From: Micromonospora eburnea
GTDB lineage: Bacteria; Actinomycetota; Actinomycetes; Mycobacteriales; Micromonosporaceae
Assembly (NCBI RefSeq): GCF_900090225.1
Contig: NZ_FMHY01000002.1
Coordinates: 4,092,001-4,156,000 of the forward strand
Reading direction: 5' to 3'
DNA length: 64,000 nt
A model generated the notes under the pieces. That model was not told the DNA's origin. It saw nothing but the letters and a program-made list of their open reading frames with translations, and made no database searches. A program made the translations under genes and the position numbers. Below, one piece after another: positions 35,149-43,783 of this stretch; the stretch's first letter is position 1; the number at the start of each line of letters is the position of its first letter.

Positions 35149-36080
35149 GCACCTGCGGCTGCACGTGGACGGGGGGCCGCTGCTACCCGGTTCTTGAAGC
35201 GCAGCGGCGCTTCGCCGACCTCGCGTTTGAACGCCGTGCTGAACGCCGCTTCCGACGCGTAGCCCAACTCTGCCGCGAGCGACGCGATCCGGACGTCGCC
35301 GTCGCGCAGGGCCCGCTGGGCGAGGAGCATGCGCCACCGGGTGAGGTACGTCAGCGGTGGCGCACCTGCCACCTCCCGGAAGCGTACGGCGAACGTCGTG
35401 CGTGACATGGCGGCGGCGTGGGCGAGTTCTTGCAGACCCCACGCGCGTTCCGGGTGGTCGTGCATGAGGTCGAGGGCCGGTCTCAGGCGTTCGTCGCGTA
35501 GCACCGCGAGCCAGCCCGGCGGCAGATCGCTGTTGCTCATGAAGGCGCGCAGGACTTCGAGCAGCAGGAGCTGACCGTGCTGGCGGATCGCGAAGGCGGC
35601 GCCCGGCCTACCGCCGGTCATCTCGTCGACGATGCGGTGTACGCAGGCGCGCAGCGAGGACGTGGCTGGGATCGACGACCCGATGTGCGCCACCGGCGGG
35701 AGGGCGTTGAGCAGGAGCGCCCGGCCTGCCGGAGTGAGGTCGATGCGGCCGCCCACGACCACGTCGTCTCGCCCACGGTCGACCGCGAAGGAGAAGTGCT
35801 CGTCCGGCAGGACTTCGCGCGGCGGCTCGTCGCCTGTGCCGCCGTCGAGCCGCAGCCACGACCGGTCGTTGAGAATCGCGACGTCGCCGGGCCCGAGGAT
35901 CAGCGGCGCGTCGAGGCCGTCGGTGGTCAGGCGGACCTGCCCGTACGGGACGGCGAGGAACTTGAGTGGGAGGTGCACCTCGCCGCGCGCGAACCACCGC
36001 CCGCGGGCCGCGAACCCGCCGGACAGCACTCCACGAACCTCGACCAGGTCGAACACCTCGGACAGGCGGTCAACAGCCAC
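35145..36080 (-). CDS. AraC-family regulator with N-terminal cupin domain
   Basis: 311 residues. A cupin (AraC_binding_2/cupin_6) domain at 1-180 (PLILGPGDVAILNDRSWLRL) is followed by the double HTH (WGLQELAHAAAMSRTTFAVRF, VRIASLAAELGYASEAAFSTAF, then KREVGEAPLRF). GTG start. Divergent from the alpha/beta hydrolase gene across a 101-nt A/T-richer spacer (TTTCGCAAAAGAATTATGAA), so it probably controls that gene. Confidence 0.9.
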   Translation of the reverse strand: MAVDRLSEVFDLVEVRGVLSGGFAARGRWFARGEVHLPLKFLAVPYGQVRLTTDGLDAPLILGPGDVAILNDRSWLRLDGGTGDEPPREVLPDEHFSFAVDRGRDDVVVGGRIDLTPAGRALLLNALPPVAHIGSSIPATSSLRACVHRIVDEMTGGRPGAAFAIRQHGQLLLLEVLRAFMSNSDLPPGWLAVLRDERLRPALDLMHDHPERAWGLQELAHAAAMSRTTFAVRFREVAGAPPLTYLTRWRMLLAQRALRDGDVRIASLAAELGYASEAAFSTAFKREVGEAPLRFKNRVAAAPRPRAAAGA

Positions 36081-36181
36081 GCCCGTACTTTCGCAAAAGA
36101 ATTATGAACTGGCAACTATTCAACGTACGGCATTCGGCGCGCAGGCTAGAGGCCTGAAACACGGAATAGGAGTCGAGCACC

Positions 36182-37147
36182 ATGAGTTCTGCCTTCACCG
36201 AAGCCGCCGGCTTCCCCGTCAACCAGGCCAGTCCCGTCGTCTCCTACGGCCCGATGGCCGTCCCGGCCCCCGGCCGTGCCGTCGACCTGGAGATCAAGGT
36301 CTCCGTACCCGAGGCGGGCGCGGAACTGCCGGTCATCGTGCTGTCCCACGGGCACGGCCCCTCCAACTTCGTTTCCTCGCTGTACGGATACGGTCCGGTC
36401 GCGCACTTCTGGGCCGCGCACGGCTTTGTCGTAATCCAGCCCACGCACCTGGACTCGATGATGCTCGGGCTGCGCGAGGCCGACAGTTTCGAGGCGCCGC
36501 TCTACTGGCGTACCCGGGTCGAGGACGTGCGCACGATCCTCGACCACCTCGACCGGATCGAGTCGACCGTGCCCGGTCTGAGCGGGCGTATCGACCGTAG
36601 CCGCATCGCCGCGGTCGGCCACTCGATGGGCGGGCACACCGTGGGGATGCTCTGTGGCTCGACGGTCACCGACCCGGCCAGCGGCTCCCAGGTCTACCTG
36701 CGTGATCAGCGGATCAAGGCGGGCGTGCTCCTCGGCGCGCCCGGACTGGGCGACGACCTCGCGCCGTACGCGACCGAGCACTGGCCGATCCTCAGCACCA
36801 CCCGCTTCGACCGGATGACCACGCCGGCGCTGGTCGTCTCCGGCGACGAAGACTCGAACGTGCATTTCAGCGAGCGCAAGGACTGGCGTGCCGACGCCTA
36901 CCGCCTGGGCCCGGGCCGCAAGAGCCTGCTGTGGCTGTACGGGGCCGGGCACGGCTTCGGTGGCATCAGCACCTACGACGCGGCGGAAACCACCGACGAG
37001 AACCCCGAGCGGGTGGCCGCGCTCCGCGCCCTGGTGTGGGCGTACCTGCGCAGCGAGCTGTATCCGGACGACAAGTCCTGGACGGAGGCGGTGACCATGC
37101 TGCACAGCATGAGCACCCCGGTGGGGCGGGCCGAAACCAGACCCTGA
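36182..37147 (+). CDS. Alpha/beta hydrolase (PAF-acetylhydrolase/dienelactone-hydrolase-like)
   Basis: 321 residues. Oxyanion region VIVLSHGHGPSNF near 55, nucleophile elbow AVGHSMGGHT near 144, acid in VVSGDEDSNVHF near 225 and catalytic His in GAGHGFGG near 257. No signal peptide. Likely activated or repressed by the divergent AraC regulator. Substrate unknown; an ester or lactone is expected for the family. Confidence 0.87.
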   Translation: MSSAFTEAAGFPVNQASPVVSYGPMAVPAPGRAVDLEIKVSVPEAGAELPVIVLSHGHGPSNFVSSLYGYGPVAHFWAAHGFVVIQPTHLDSMMLGLREADSFEAPLYWRTRVEDVRTILDHLDRIESTVPGLSGRIDRSRIAAVGHSMGGHTVGMLCGSTVTDPASGSQVYLRDQRIKAGVLLGAPGLGDDLAPYATEHWPILSTTRFDRMTTPALVVSGDEDSNVHFSERKDWRADAYRLGPGRKSLLWLYGAGHGFGGISTYDAAETTDENPERVAALRALVWAYLRSELYPDDKSWTEAVTMLHSMSTPVGRAETRP

Positions 37148-37158
37148 CCTCGGCGGAA

Positions 37159-37184
37159 GGGTGGGGCGGCCGGCCGCCCCACCC
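37159..37184. terminator. Palindromic bidirectional terminator
   Basis: 26-bp perfect palindrome (GGGTGGGGCGGCC and its complement) 11 nt after the hydrolase stop and 22 nt before the stop of the opposing DUF418 gene. Confidence 0.75.
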
Positions 37185-37206
37185 GGACCCGCCCCACCGG
37201 GTCCCG

Positions 37207-38412
37207 TCATGCCGGGTCTGCGGCCCGCAGCCGTGGCCACTGCCGCTCGGTCCAGGCTCGCAACAGCCACTCCAACGGTCCGTACCGGAACCGGGCCATC
37301 CACGCCGCGCTGGCGGCGAGCTGTACGCAGTAGATCGCGACCGCGATGAGTACGACGACCGGGGGTGCGACCGCACCGGCGAGGCCCAGCCCGACGCCGG
37401 TGAAGACCAGCACGCAGAGCAGCGACTGACCCAGGTAGTTCGACAGGGACATCCGCCCGGCCGGCGCGAGTACGGCGGCGACCCGCCGCCCCCGGTCGGT
37501 CTGGAAGAACTGGAGCAGGGTGGCGGCGTACGCGGCCGCGAGTAGCGGCGCGGTGAGCACGCCGGCCGCCAGCCCGGTCAGGTTGGCGGTGCCGCCGCCC
37601 GAGGCGAAGATCGCCGCACCGGCCAGGCCGATCGGATAGCCCAACTGCTGCACGCGGCGCAGGAGCTGCCGGTTCCCGGCGACGTCGGCGAGTAGCCGGC
37701 GCCGCCCGGCCGCGTAACCGAAGAGGAAGGCCGATAGGGCGAGCGGCCCCTGCACGAGGAGCGTGCCGAACATCGCCGGCAGCTGGCGTACGTGCTCGGT
37801 GATCACCGAGCCGATCCCGCCCTGTAGCGCCTCGGTGGACCGCTGCCCCGCCTCAAGTGCCGCCGCCGGATCGGTGACCAGCTGGGTCCCGCCCGTGGCG
37901 GCGAGCGCGAGGAAGAAGCCGACCGCACCGGTCAGCAGCACGGCGACGCGCAGCGCGGTCCCGACGCCGACTTTCCGCATGGCGAGCAGGACCAGACCGA
38001 GCAATGCGTACGTGGTCAGGATGTCGCCCTGGAACAGCAGCACCGCGTGCAGGATGCCGATCACGAAGAGCCCGGCCAGCCGTCGCCGGAACCGTGGGGC
38101 GAGGTCGACGCCGCGCCGCGCGGCGGAATCGATCTGGAGCGTGAAGCTGTAGCCGAACAGAAAGGAGAAGAGCAGGTACGCCTTCATCGCGAGGAGCAGC
38201 TCGACCAACCACAGGACCGCCTGGTCGCCCCACGAGTCGTGAGCGGGATCCGATACCAGATGGAAGGGATAGCCGGAGGCGATGAAGGCGATGTTGACGA
38301 CCAGAATGAGGAGCAGCGCCACGGCGCGCAACGCATCGACGTCGACGATCCGGGTGAGCGTCCCGGGCGACGCTCGATTCCCGACGGGCGGGTCTTGGAT
38401 GGAGAAACTCAC
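37207..38412 (-). CDS. DUF418 (YeiB-family) membrane protein
   Basis: 401 residues with about ten membrane segments. Family marks: IVDVDALRAVALLLILVVNI at the start, FLFGYSFTLQ in the middle, and the C-terminal DUF418 domain with GRMSLSNYLGQSL and AWMARFRYGPLEWLLRAWT. GTG start with GGAGG 8 nt upstream. Function of the family is unsettled. No operon partner. Confidence 0.87.
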   Translation of the reverse strand: MSFSIQDPPVGNRASPGTLTRIVDVDALRAVALLLILVVNIAFIASGYPFHLVSDPAHDSWGDQAVLWLVELLLAMKAYLLFSFLFGYSFTLQIDSAARRGVDLAPRFRRRLAGLFVIGILHAVLLFQGDILTTYALLGLVLLAMRKVGVGTALRVAVLLTGAVGFFLALAATGGTQLVTDPAAALEAGQRSTEALQGGIGSVITEHVRQLPAMFGTLLVQGPLALSAFLFGYAAGRRRLLADVAGNRQLLRRVQQLGYPIGLAGAAIFASGGGTANLTGLAAGVLTAPLLAAAYAATLLQFFQTDRGRRVAAVLAPAGRMSLSNYLGQSLLCVLVFTGVGLGLAGAVAPPVVVLIAVAIYCVQLAASAAWMARFRYGPLEWLLRAWTERQWPRLRAADPA

Positions 38413-38743
38413 CTGGCCACCTCCACAAGGGACAGGAACGAATTCGGCGACTTTTCTGCGACCCTATGAGGCGGTCTGTCCAGATGACATCCAGTTAGCG
38501 TGAGGGTTACCGGTGGTGCAGGCCCTACCCCAGGACCGTCCTGGCCGACGCGAGCCTCCTGCCCTCCGGAGCGGCCTCATCTGAACGCCCCGACGGCCGG
38601 AGGGCCGGCCCCGCCGCCGCCCCCGAATCCGGCCGGCGGTCGTCGGCCCGCACAGGCTCTGTAATGTCGGGCCGGAGCGCAATGCCGCTTGGCATCCCTG
38701 GGCCGGCCAGGTGGTGAGCGCGTCGAGGAGGCTACCGGGCACC
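38413..38743. other. Divergent intergenic region
   Basis: 331 nt between the DUF418 gene (minus) and the SpoU methylase gene (plus). A short A/T-richer part (38430-38510) probably holds the promoters. A GAGGAGG at 38725-38731 precedes the chosen methylase start by 12 nt. Nothing else recognised. Confidence 0.4.
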
Positions 38744-39577
38744 GTGGCGAGAACACTGAAGATCACCACGCGGAACGCGACCTTCCAGCAGTGGCAGGCG
38801 TTGCTGACCAACCGCACCAAGCGCCAACGCGCGGGCGAGTTCGTGGTCCAGGGCGTTCGGCCCATCACCCTCGCGGTCGAGCACGGTTGGGAGATCCGCG
38901 CGCTGCTCTACCCCGACGGGCAGAGCCTCTCCCGCTGGAGTCGTGGCATCCTCGATCGCGTCGGCGGCGCCGGCCGGGTGGTGGTGGCGCCGGAGCTGTT
39001 ACGCGAGCTGGGTGGCAAGGACGAGGAATCACCCGAGCTGCTCGCGGTGGTCGGACTGCCCGAGGACCGGTTGCAGCGGATACCTCGTACGGCTGACCTG
39101 CTGGTGATGGTCTTCGACCGGCCGACCACTCCGGGCAACATCGGCACGCTCGTCCGATCGGCGGACGCCTTCGGCGCGTCTGGCGTGATCATTACCGGGC
39201 ATGCGGCCGACCCCTACGACCCGAAGGCGGTACGGGCCAGCACCGGATCGTTGTTCGCCGTCCCCGTGGTGCGGGTGCCGAGCCATCGCGAGGTGACGGA
39301 CTGGGCCGGCTCGCTGCGCGCCGGGGGGACAGCCGTCGAGATCGTCGGCACCGATGAACACGGGGACGTGGACGTCGCCGAGCACGACCTCTCCGGGCCG
39401 AAGATCATCGCGGTGGGGAACGAGACGCACGGCCTCAGCGCCGCGTGGCGGGAGTCCTGCGACCGCATGGTACGGATCCCGATCACCGGCGCTGCCAGCT
39501 CCCTGAACGCGGCTTCGGCCGCGACGGTGGTGTTGTACGAGGCCGCGCGCCAACGAGCGCGGAAGGCGGGGCGGTAA
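38744..39577 (+). CDS. SpoU/TrmH-family RNA 2'-O-methyltransferase
   Basis: 277 residues. N-terminal substrate-binding domain (QGVRPITLAVEHGWEI) and a SPOUT knot: motif 1 FDRPTTPGNIGTLVRSADAF, motif 2 IAVGNETHGLS, motif 3 PITGAASSLNAASAATVVLY. Acts on rRNA or tRNA ribose. It holds a rare TTA Leu codon at 38999-39001, a potential bldA control point. Start: GTG after GAGGAGG with 12-nt spacing; GTG at 38711 is the alternative. It could serve as self-protection for the nearby cluster, but the same family is also ordinary housekeeping. Confidence 0.85.
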   Translation: MARTLKITTRNATFQQWQALLTNRTKRQRAGEFVVQGVRPITLAVEHGWEIRALLYPDGQSLSRWSRGILDRVGGAGRVVVAPELLRELGGKDEESPELLAVVGLPEDRLQRIPRTADLLVMVFDRPTTPGNIGTLVRSADAFGASGVIITGHAADPYDPKAVRASTGSLFAVPVVRVPSHREVTDWAGSLRAGGTAVEIVGTDEHGDVDVAEHDLSGPKIIAVGNETHGLSAAWRESCDRMVRIPITGAASSLNAASAATVVLYEAARQRARKAGR

Positions 39578-39584
39578 CGCCGGC

Positions 39585-39610
39585 GGGGCGGCCCGTCGAC
39601 GGACCGCCCC
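39585..39610. terminator. Bidirectional hairpin terminator
   Basis: GGGGCGG-CCGTCGACGG-CCGCCCC palindrome with one internal mismatch pair. Located 7 nt after the methylase stop and 10 nt before the stop of the minus-strand LanB-like gene. Confidence 0.7.
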
Positions 39611-39620
39611 GGGCGCAGGC

Positions 39621-41963
39621 TCAGGATTCCGGTTCGTCACGTCCGGTGTCGAACGCGACGAAGCGAAGCTCCGAGGTGTAGCGGTCGCCCCGGTCGTCGG
39701 TGAGCCAGGTCTGTTCCGGGGTGGGCAGCATCTCCGTGACGGTCAGCCGCGCGCCCGGATCCTTGCGGACCAGCCGGCGCGCCGCCTTGGCCAGCAGGTT
39801 CACGTACACCGGGCTGTCGAAGTCGACGAACAGCGGCCGCGGCTCGGCAGGTGAGGTCACGAAGACGTACCTCGGCAGTTGGTGGGTCGTGGCCCACCGC
39901 CGGGCCCGGACGAACCTGCGGGCCTCGGTCTTCTCCTCGGCGAAGGCCAGCTGGTCGGCGGCGAAGCGCCAGGTCTCCCGGGCCAGCACCAGCTTGTCCA
40001 CCGTCACCCGCGGCGTGTGGTCGCGCTCGGGCAGGATCCGCCAGCGATCCAGCACGAGCGAGGTCAGGACGTGCGAGAAGACGTCGACCACGTCGAACTC
40101 CGCCCCGTCGGGCAGCACGGCCACCAGCCGCTCCCCGTGCGCCCGCACGCTGACGTCGGCGCTGTTGACCGTACGCGGCCGGTGCGGGTCCGCGGTGAAG
40201 TCCACCAGCGCGACGTAGTAGTCCTCCGGCCGGGCGAGGCTGTAGCGGATCCGGGTGGAGAGCCGGGACCTGTTCTCCTTGGAGATCAACGGCATGAGCC
40301 GCGGTTCCGGATAATCCCGGTCCGTCAGTTCGACCAGCTCGGCCGGGTTCGGGTGCTGGTTGAGATAGAGCGAGGCGCCCAGGGTGTTGATGGCGACGTG
40401 CAGCTCCCCGAGGACCAGCTCGAACTCGCCACGCCCGACCGCCTCGGCGTCGGTCGCCGCGATCATGACGTCCGGGCTGAGGTAACGCGCCGTCGGCCAG
40501 CCGCCGCCGGGCGCGTCGAAGACCTCGCGTACCCGGTCGGCGAGGTCGGCCAGGGACAGGACGACCCGCCGGGCCCCGTCGTCGATCCGGAGCAGCCGGA
40601 CCCAGCGCGCCCAGAACTCGGCCTGCAACTCGGTGACGTCCGAGACGGCCTCGCCGTGCAGGATCGGCATGCAGGCGAACCAGAAGGTGGCCAGGTCGAC
40701 CGGCCCGGCCAGCCGGTCGAAGACCCGCCGGGCCCGGGCCATCACCCGCTCGGCCAGGGCGGAGGTGAGCCAGGTGGCGCTGGTCAGCAGCGGGTCGAGC
40801 GGGGCCAGCGCGGACAGGACCTCCGGGCCGACCCGGACCGACGCGGCCCGCCGGCAGTCCGAGTAGACCAACGCCCGGCCGGGCGCGGTCGTCGCGCCCT
40901 TCTCGCGGGTGGCGGCCGTCTCGGTCAGCGCCACGAAGTCGTCCTCCAACGCGGCCATCGCCGCCGACAGCTCGCCCGGTCGGGTGGCCTCGCGGACCCG
41001 CTCCCGGTGGTGTTCCAGCACGGCCAGCTTGTCCAGGCCCCGCTGCCGGGCGGCCGGATCCTCGACGGTGGCCAGCCACGCCCGGAGGTGGCGCTCCGGG
41101 TAGGCGTCGGCGGGGATGTCCAGCCGCCACACCACGAGGCGGCGCCGTACCAGCTCGGTGAGCGCCTCGGTGACGTCGTGACCGAGTTCCTGGCCGATCC
41201 GCAGCGCAGGTCGGGTGCCGTCGCAACGGTCGAGGACCTCGGACAGCTCGGGCGTGAGCTGCTGCGCCGGCCGGCCGGGCAGCGACACCGTCCGCCCGTC
41301 GACCCGGACGAACGGCACGCGCCGCGGCGCGACCCAGCCGGCGAGCACCGGGTCGGCGCCGATGCTGCGGGCCAGGCCGTCGATCGCCCAGCTGGCGAAG
41401 TAGACGGTGGTCTCGGCGACGAGGCCCCGGCCGGGGTCGACCGCCAGCCCCGGCACCGTCGGGTCGTACCGGCCCCAGCCGACCGGGCCGAAGAACCCGA
41501 TGGTGTCGTTCTTGACGCACAGCCGCTGCCAGTAGTGCGCGACGAGTTCCTCCCGCTGGCGTACCTGGCTGGTGCGGGCGGCGGTGGGCCGCCACGACAG
41601 GTACGGCTGGACGGCGCGACCGAGCACGACCCGGTTCTGCCACGCCACCGCCGTACGGAACTCGGGCGTCGCCGCGGCCGACTGGAGGGTCAGGGCGCTC
41701 TTGACCGCGGAGGCGGCGAACGACTCCTCGAACGCCTTCCACTCCGCCGCGGAGGCGGCCGGAGCAGCACCCGCCGACCTCGGGGAGCCGGGCGGAAGGC
41801 CGATCCGGTCGGCGGCCAGGGCCAGCTCGTCGTCCACCAGGCGCAGTACGCCGTCGGCGGGGAATCCCGCCCCGCGCAGGCTGAACTGGTCCCACAGCCG
41901 CCACCGTCCACCCAGTCGCAGGGCGGGGTCCCCGGCGCGGTCGGCGCCGTTCGTGCCGGGCAT
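39621..41963 (-). CDS. LanB N-terminal-domain-like protein (candidate PEARL), copy A
   Basis: 780 residues, related to the glutamylation (Lant_dehydr_N) half of class I lantibiotic dehydratases and lacking any SpaB_C elimination domain. Conserved family segments: LWDQFSLRGAGFPADGVLRL at the start, VAHYWQRLCVKNDTIGFFGP near 135, LPFV/VPFVRVDGRTVSLPGRP, RYLSPDVMIAATDAEAV, and the end FVDFDSPVYVNLLAKAARRL then EMLPTPEQTWLTD. Full-length LanB enzymes are about 1,000 residues; a stand-alone glutamylation domain of this size is what PEARLs and split thiopeptide dehydratases have. It follows the carrier-protein gene by 4 nt and is last in the operon. Aminoacyl-tRNA use is inferred. Confidence 0.85.
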   Translation of the reverse strand: MPGTNGADRAGDPALRLGGRWRLWDQFSLRGAGFPADGVLRLVDDELALAADRIGLPPGSPRSAGAAPAASAAEWKAFEESFAASAVKSALTLQSAAATPEFRTAVAWQNRVVLGRAVQPYLSWRPTAARTSQVRQREELVAHYWQRLCVKNDTIGFFGPVGWGRYDPTVPGLAVDPGRGLVAETTVYFASWAIDGLARSIGADPVLAGWVAPRRVPFVRVDGRTVSLPGRPAQQLTPELSEVLDRCDGTRPALRIGQELGHDVTEALTELVRRRLVVWRLDIPADAYPERHLRAWLATVEDPAARQRGLDKLAVLEHHRERVREATRPGELSAAMAALEDDFVALTETAATREKGATTAPGRALVYSDCRRAASVRVGPEVLSALAPLDPLLTSATWLTSALAERVMARARRVFDRLAGPVDLATFWFACMPILHGEAVSDVTELQAEFWARWVRLLRIDDGARRVVLSLADLADRVREVFDAPGGGWPTARYLSPDVMIAATDAEAVGRGEFELVLGELHVAINTLGASLYLNQHPNPAELVELTDRDYPEPRLMPLISKENRSRLSTRIRYSLARPEDYYVALVDFTADPHRPRTVNSADVSVRAHGERLVAVLPDGAEFDVVDVFSHVLTSLVLDRWRILPERDHTPRVTVDKLVLARETWRFAADQLAFAEEKTEARRFVRARRWATTHQLPRYVFVTSPAEPRPLFVDFDSPVYVNLLAKAARRLVRKDPGARLTVTEMLPTPEQTWLTDDRGDRYTSELRFVAFDTGRDEPES

Positions 41964-41967
41964 GGCG

Positions 41968-42234
41968 TCAGACCCCCGATGCCGCGTCCGCGCTGACGAC
42001 CTCGGCGAGTTCCGCCGGTGTCGGGTAGGAGAACACCAACGCCACCGGGACCTCCACCCCGAGCGCCGCCTCGATGCCCGCGGTGATCTGGAACGCGGCC
42101 AGCGAGTCCCCGCCGGCCTCGAAGAAGTCGCTGTCCGCGTCGAGTCCGCCGTCAGCGAGCGTCTCGCGGTAGATCGAGGTGATCAGCTCCCGGAGGTCGG
42201 TGCCGGCGAGCGTCGTGCCGTCGATGATGGTCAT
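41968..42234 (-). CDS. Stand-alone carrier protein (PCP/ACP)
   Basis: 88 residues, a single thiolation domain. DSDFFEAGGDSLAAFQI contains the GGDS phosphopantetheine attachment Ser; then VALVFSYPTPAELAEVV, helix 3-4 of the fold. AAGGA lies 6 nt before the ATG. It sits between the adenylation gene (70 nt upstream) and a LanB-like gene, so it most likely carries the residue activated by that enzyme. Confidence 0.93.
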   Translation of the reverse strand: MTIIDGTTLAGTDLRELITSIYRETLADGGLDADSDFFEAGGDSLAAFQITAGIEAALGVEVPVALVFSYPTPAELAEVVSADAASGV

Positions 42235-42304
42235 TCTCGGTCCTTAGGTCGAAGGGGCTGGGGCTCGTGCCCTGATCCGGCGACGGGCTGGGCCGGCCGA
42301 CGGG

Positions 42305-43783
42305 TCAGCGGAGGGCGCCGGCGGTGAGGGCGCGGCGGTCGATCTTGCCGGTACGGGTGGTCGGGAACCGGCTCAGTCGGGCGAACCGGCGGGGCAGCAT
42401 GTGCGGCGGCAGCGTCCGCGCCAGGTACGCGCGCAGCACGGCGTCCCCGACCTCGGCCAGGTCGCCGGTGAGGTGGGCGACGAGGTACGTCCGGGCCCGC
42501 TCGTCGGTCGCCGCGGTGACCGCCGCGCCGGTCACCGCGGGATGGGCCAGCAGCACGCCCTCGACCTCGGCGGGGTCCACCCGGTAACCCCTGATCTTGA
42601 TCTGCCGGTCGGCCCGGCCGAGGTACTCCAGGTTGCCGTCCGGGTGTCGCCGGGCCAGGTCGCCGGTGCGGTAGAGGCGCGCCCCCGGGGTGCCGAACGG
42701 ATCCGGCACGAACCGCTCGGCGGTCAGCGCCGGGCGGCCCCCGTAGCCACGGGCCAACCCCGGGCTGGCGATGCAGATCTCGCCGCTCTGCCCGTCCGGG
42801 ACCGGCCGCAGGTCGCCGTCGAGCAGTCGTACCGCCACGCCGTCGATGGTGGTGCCGATGAGGTCGACGCCGGTGTCCGGCTGCGCCGGCACCGGGAACC
42901 GGGCCGCGGTCATCGTGCACTCGGTCGGGCCGTACTGGTTGACCAGCCGGCCGGCGAACAGCCGCCGGCCGCCCGAGGCGAGGAACGGCCGCAGCGACTC
43001 GCCGGTGGTGCCGACCAGCCGCAGTCCGCGTAGCCGCCGCGCGGCGTCGTCGTGGCGCGCCAGGAAGGTGAGGAACGACGGCGTGACGCTGAGCATCGTG
43101 TTGACCTCGAACCGCTCCAGAGCGGCGAAGAACTCGTCCGGCCGCAGCAGCGTCGCGCGGGGCAGCATCACCAGGCGGCCGCCGGCCACCAGCGGCGCGA
43201 AGATGTCCCGGATCGAGGCGTCGAAACCGAGCGGCGCGAGCTGCACCGCCACCGTGTCCGGCCCGAGCCGGTGGTCGCGGGCGACGAACCGCAGGTAGTC
43301 GTGCAGCCAGCGGTGCTCGATCAGCACCGCGTTCGGTGTGCCGGTCGAGCCGGAGGTGTGGCCGACGTAGGCCAGCGACCGTGGCGCGACGCCGGGCGGC
43401 AGCGGGGCCGTGGGGCCGGGCTCGTCGAGCAGGACGGGTGACCCCGGTACGCCGAGCGTGGCGAACCGCTGCGCCAGCGCCGCCGTGGTGAGCAGGGTGT
43501 CGGCGCCGGCGACGAGCGAGGCGATCCGCTGGTCGGGCAGGTCGACGTCCACGGCCAGGAACGCGCCGCCGGCCCGCAGCACCGCGGCGATCGCGATGAC
43601 CGCCTCGGGTCCGCGTTCCAGCGCCACCACGCAGACCCGCTCCGGCCCCACCCCGCTGCCGGCGAGCCGCCCGGCGAGCCGCTCGACGCGCGCCACCAGC
43701 TCGGGGTAGCTGAGCGTCCGGTCGCCGGTCACGATCGCGGGGCCGTCGTGCGAGCGCAGGTCGGCGACGAACGTGCTGATCAT
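42305..43783 (-). CDS. Stand-alone amino-acid adenylation enzyme (NRPS A domain)
   Basis: 492 residues, a complete A domain and nothing else. A3 GHTSGSTGTPNAV, A4 GFDASIRDIFAPL with the Asp that binds alpha-amino groups, A5 NQYGPTECTMTA, A7 YRTGDLARR, A8 GRADRQIKIRGYRVDPAEVE, A10 TRTGKIDRRAL with the catalytic Lys. It should activate an alpha-amino acid and load the adjacent carrier. I could not match its pocket to a known code. The start overlaps the preceding LanB-like stop (ATGA). The MbtH protein at 57016 may be its partner. Confidence 0.93.
   Translation of the reverse strand: MISTFVADLRSHDGPAIVTGDRTLSYPELVARVERLAGRLAGSGVGPERVCVVALERGPEAVIAIAAVLRAGGAFLAVDVDLPDQRIASLVAGADTLLTTAALAQRFATLGVPGSPVLLDEPGPTAPLPPGVAPRSLAYVGHTSGSTGTPNAVLIEHRWLHDYLRFVARDHRLGPDTVAVQLAPLGFDASIRDIFAPLVAGGRLVMLPRATLLRPDEFFAALERFEVNTMLSVTPSFLTFLARHDDAARRLRGLRLVGTTGESLRPFLASGGRRLFAGRLVNQYGPTECTMTAARFPVPAQPDTGVDLIGTTIDGVAVRLLDGDLRPVPDGQSGEICIASPGLARGYGGRPALTAERFVPDPFGTPGARLYRTGDLARRHPDGNLEYLGRADRQIKIRGYRVDPAEVEGVLLAHPAVTGAAVTAATDERARTYLVAHLTGDLAEVGDAVLRAYLARTLPPHMLPRRFARLSRFPTTRTGKIDRRALTAGALR

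Noticed and set aside
39879..41996. Plus-strand frame of about 705 codons opposite LanB-like copy A
   Set aside because: Composition is Arg/Gly/Val-rich, with no homology and no start signal. The minus strand encodes a conserved protein.
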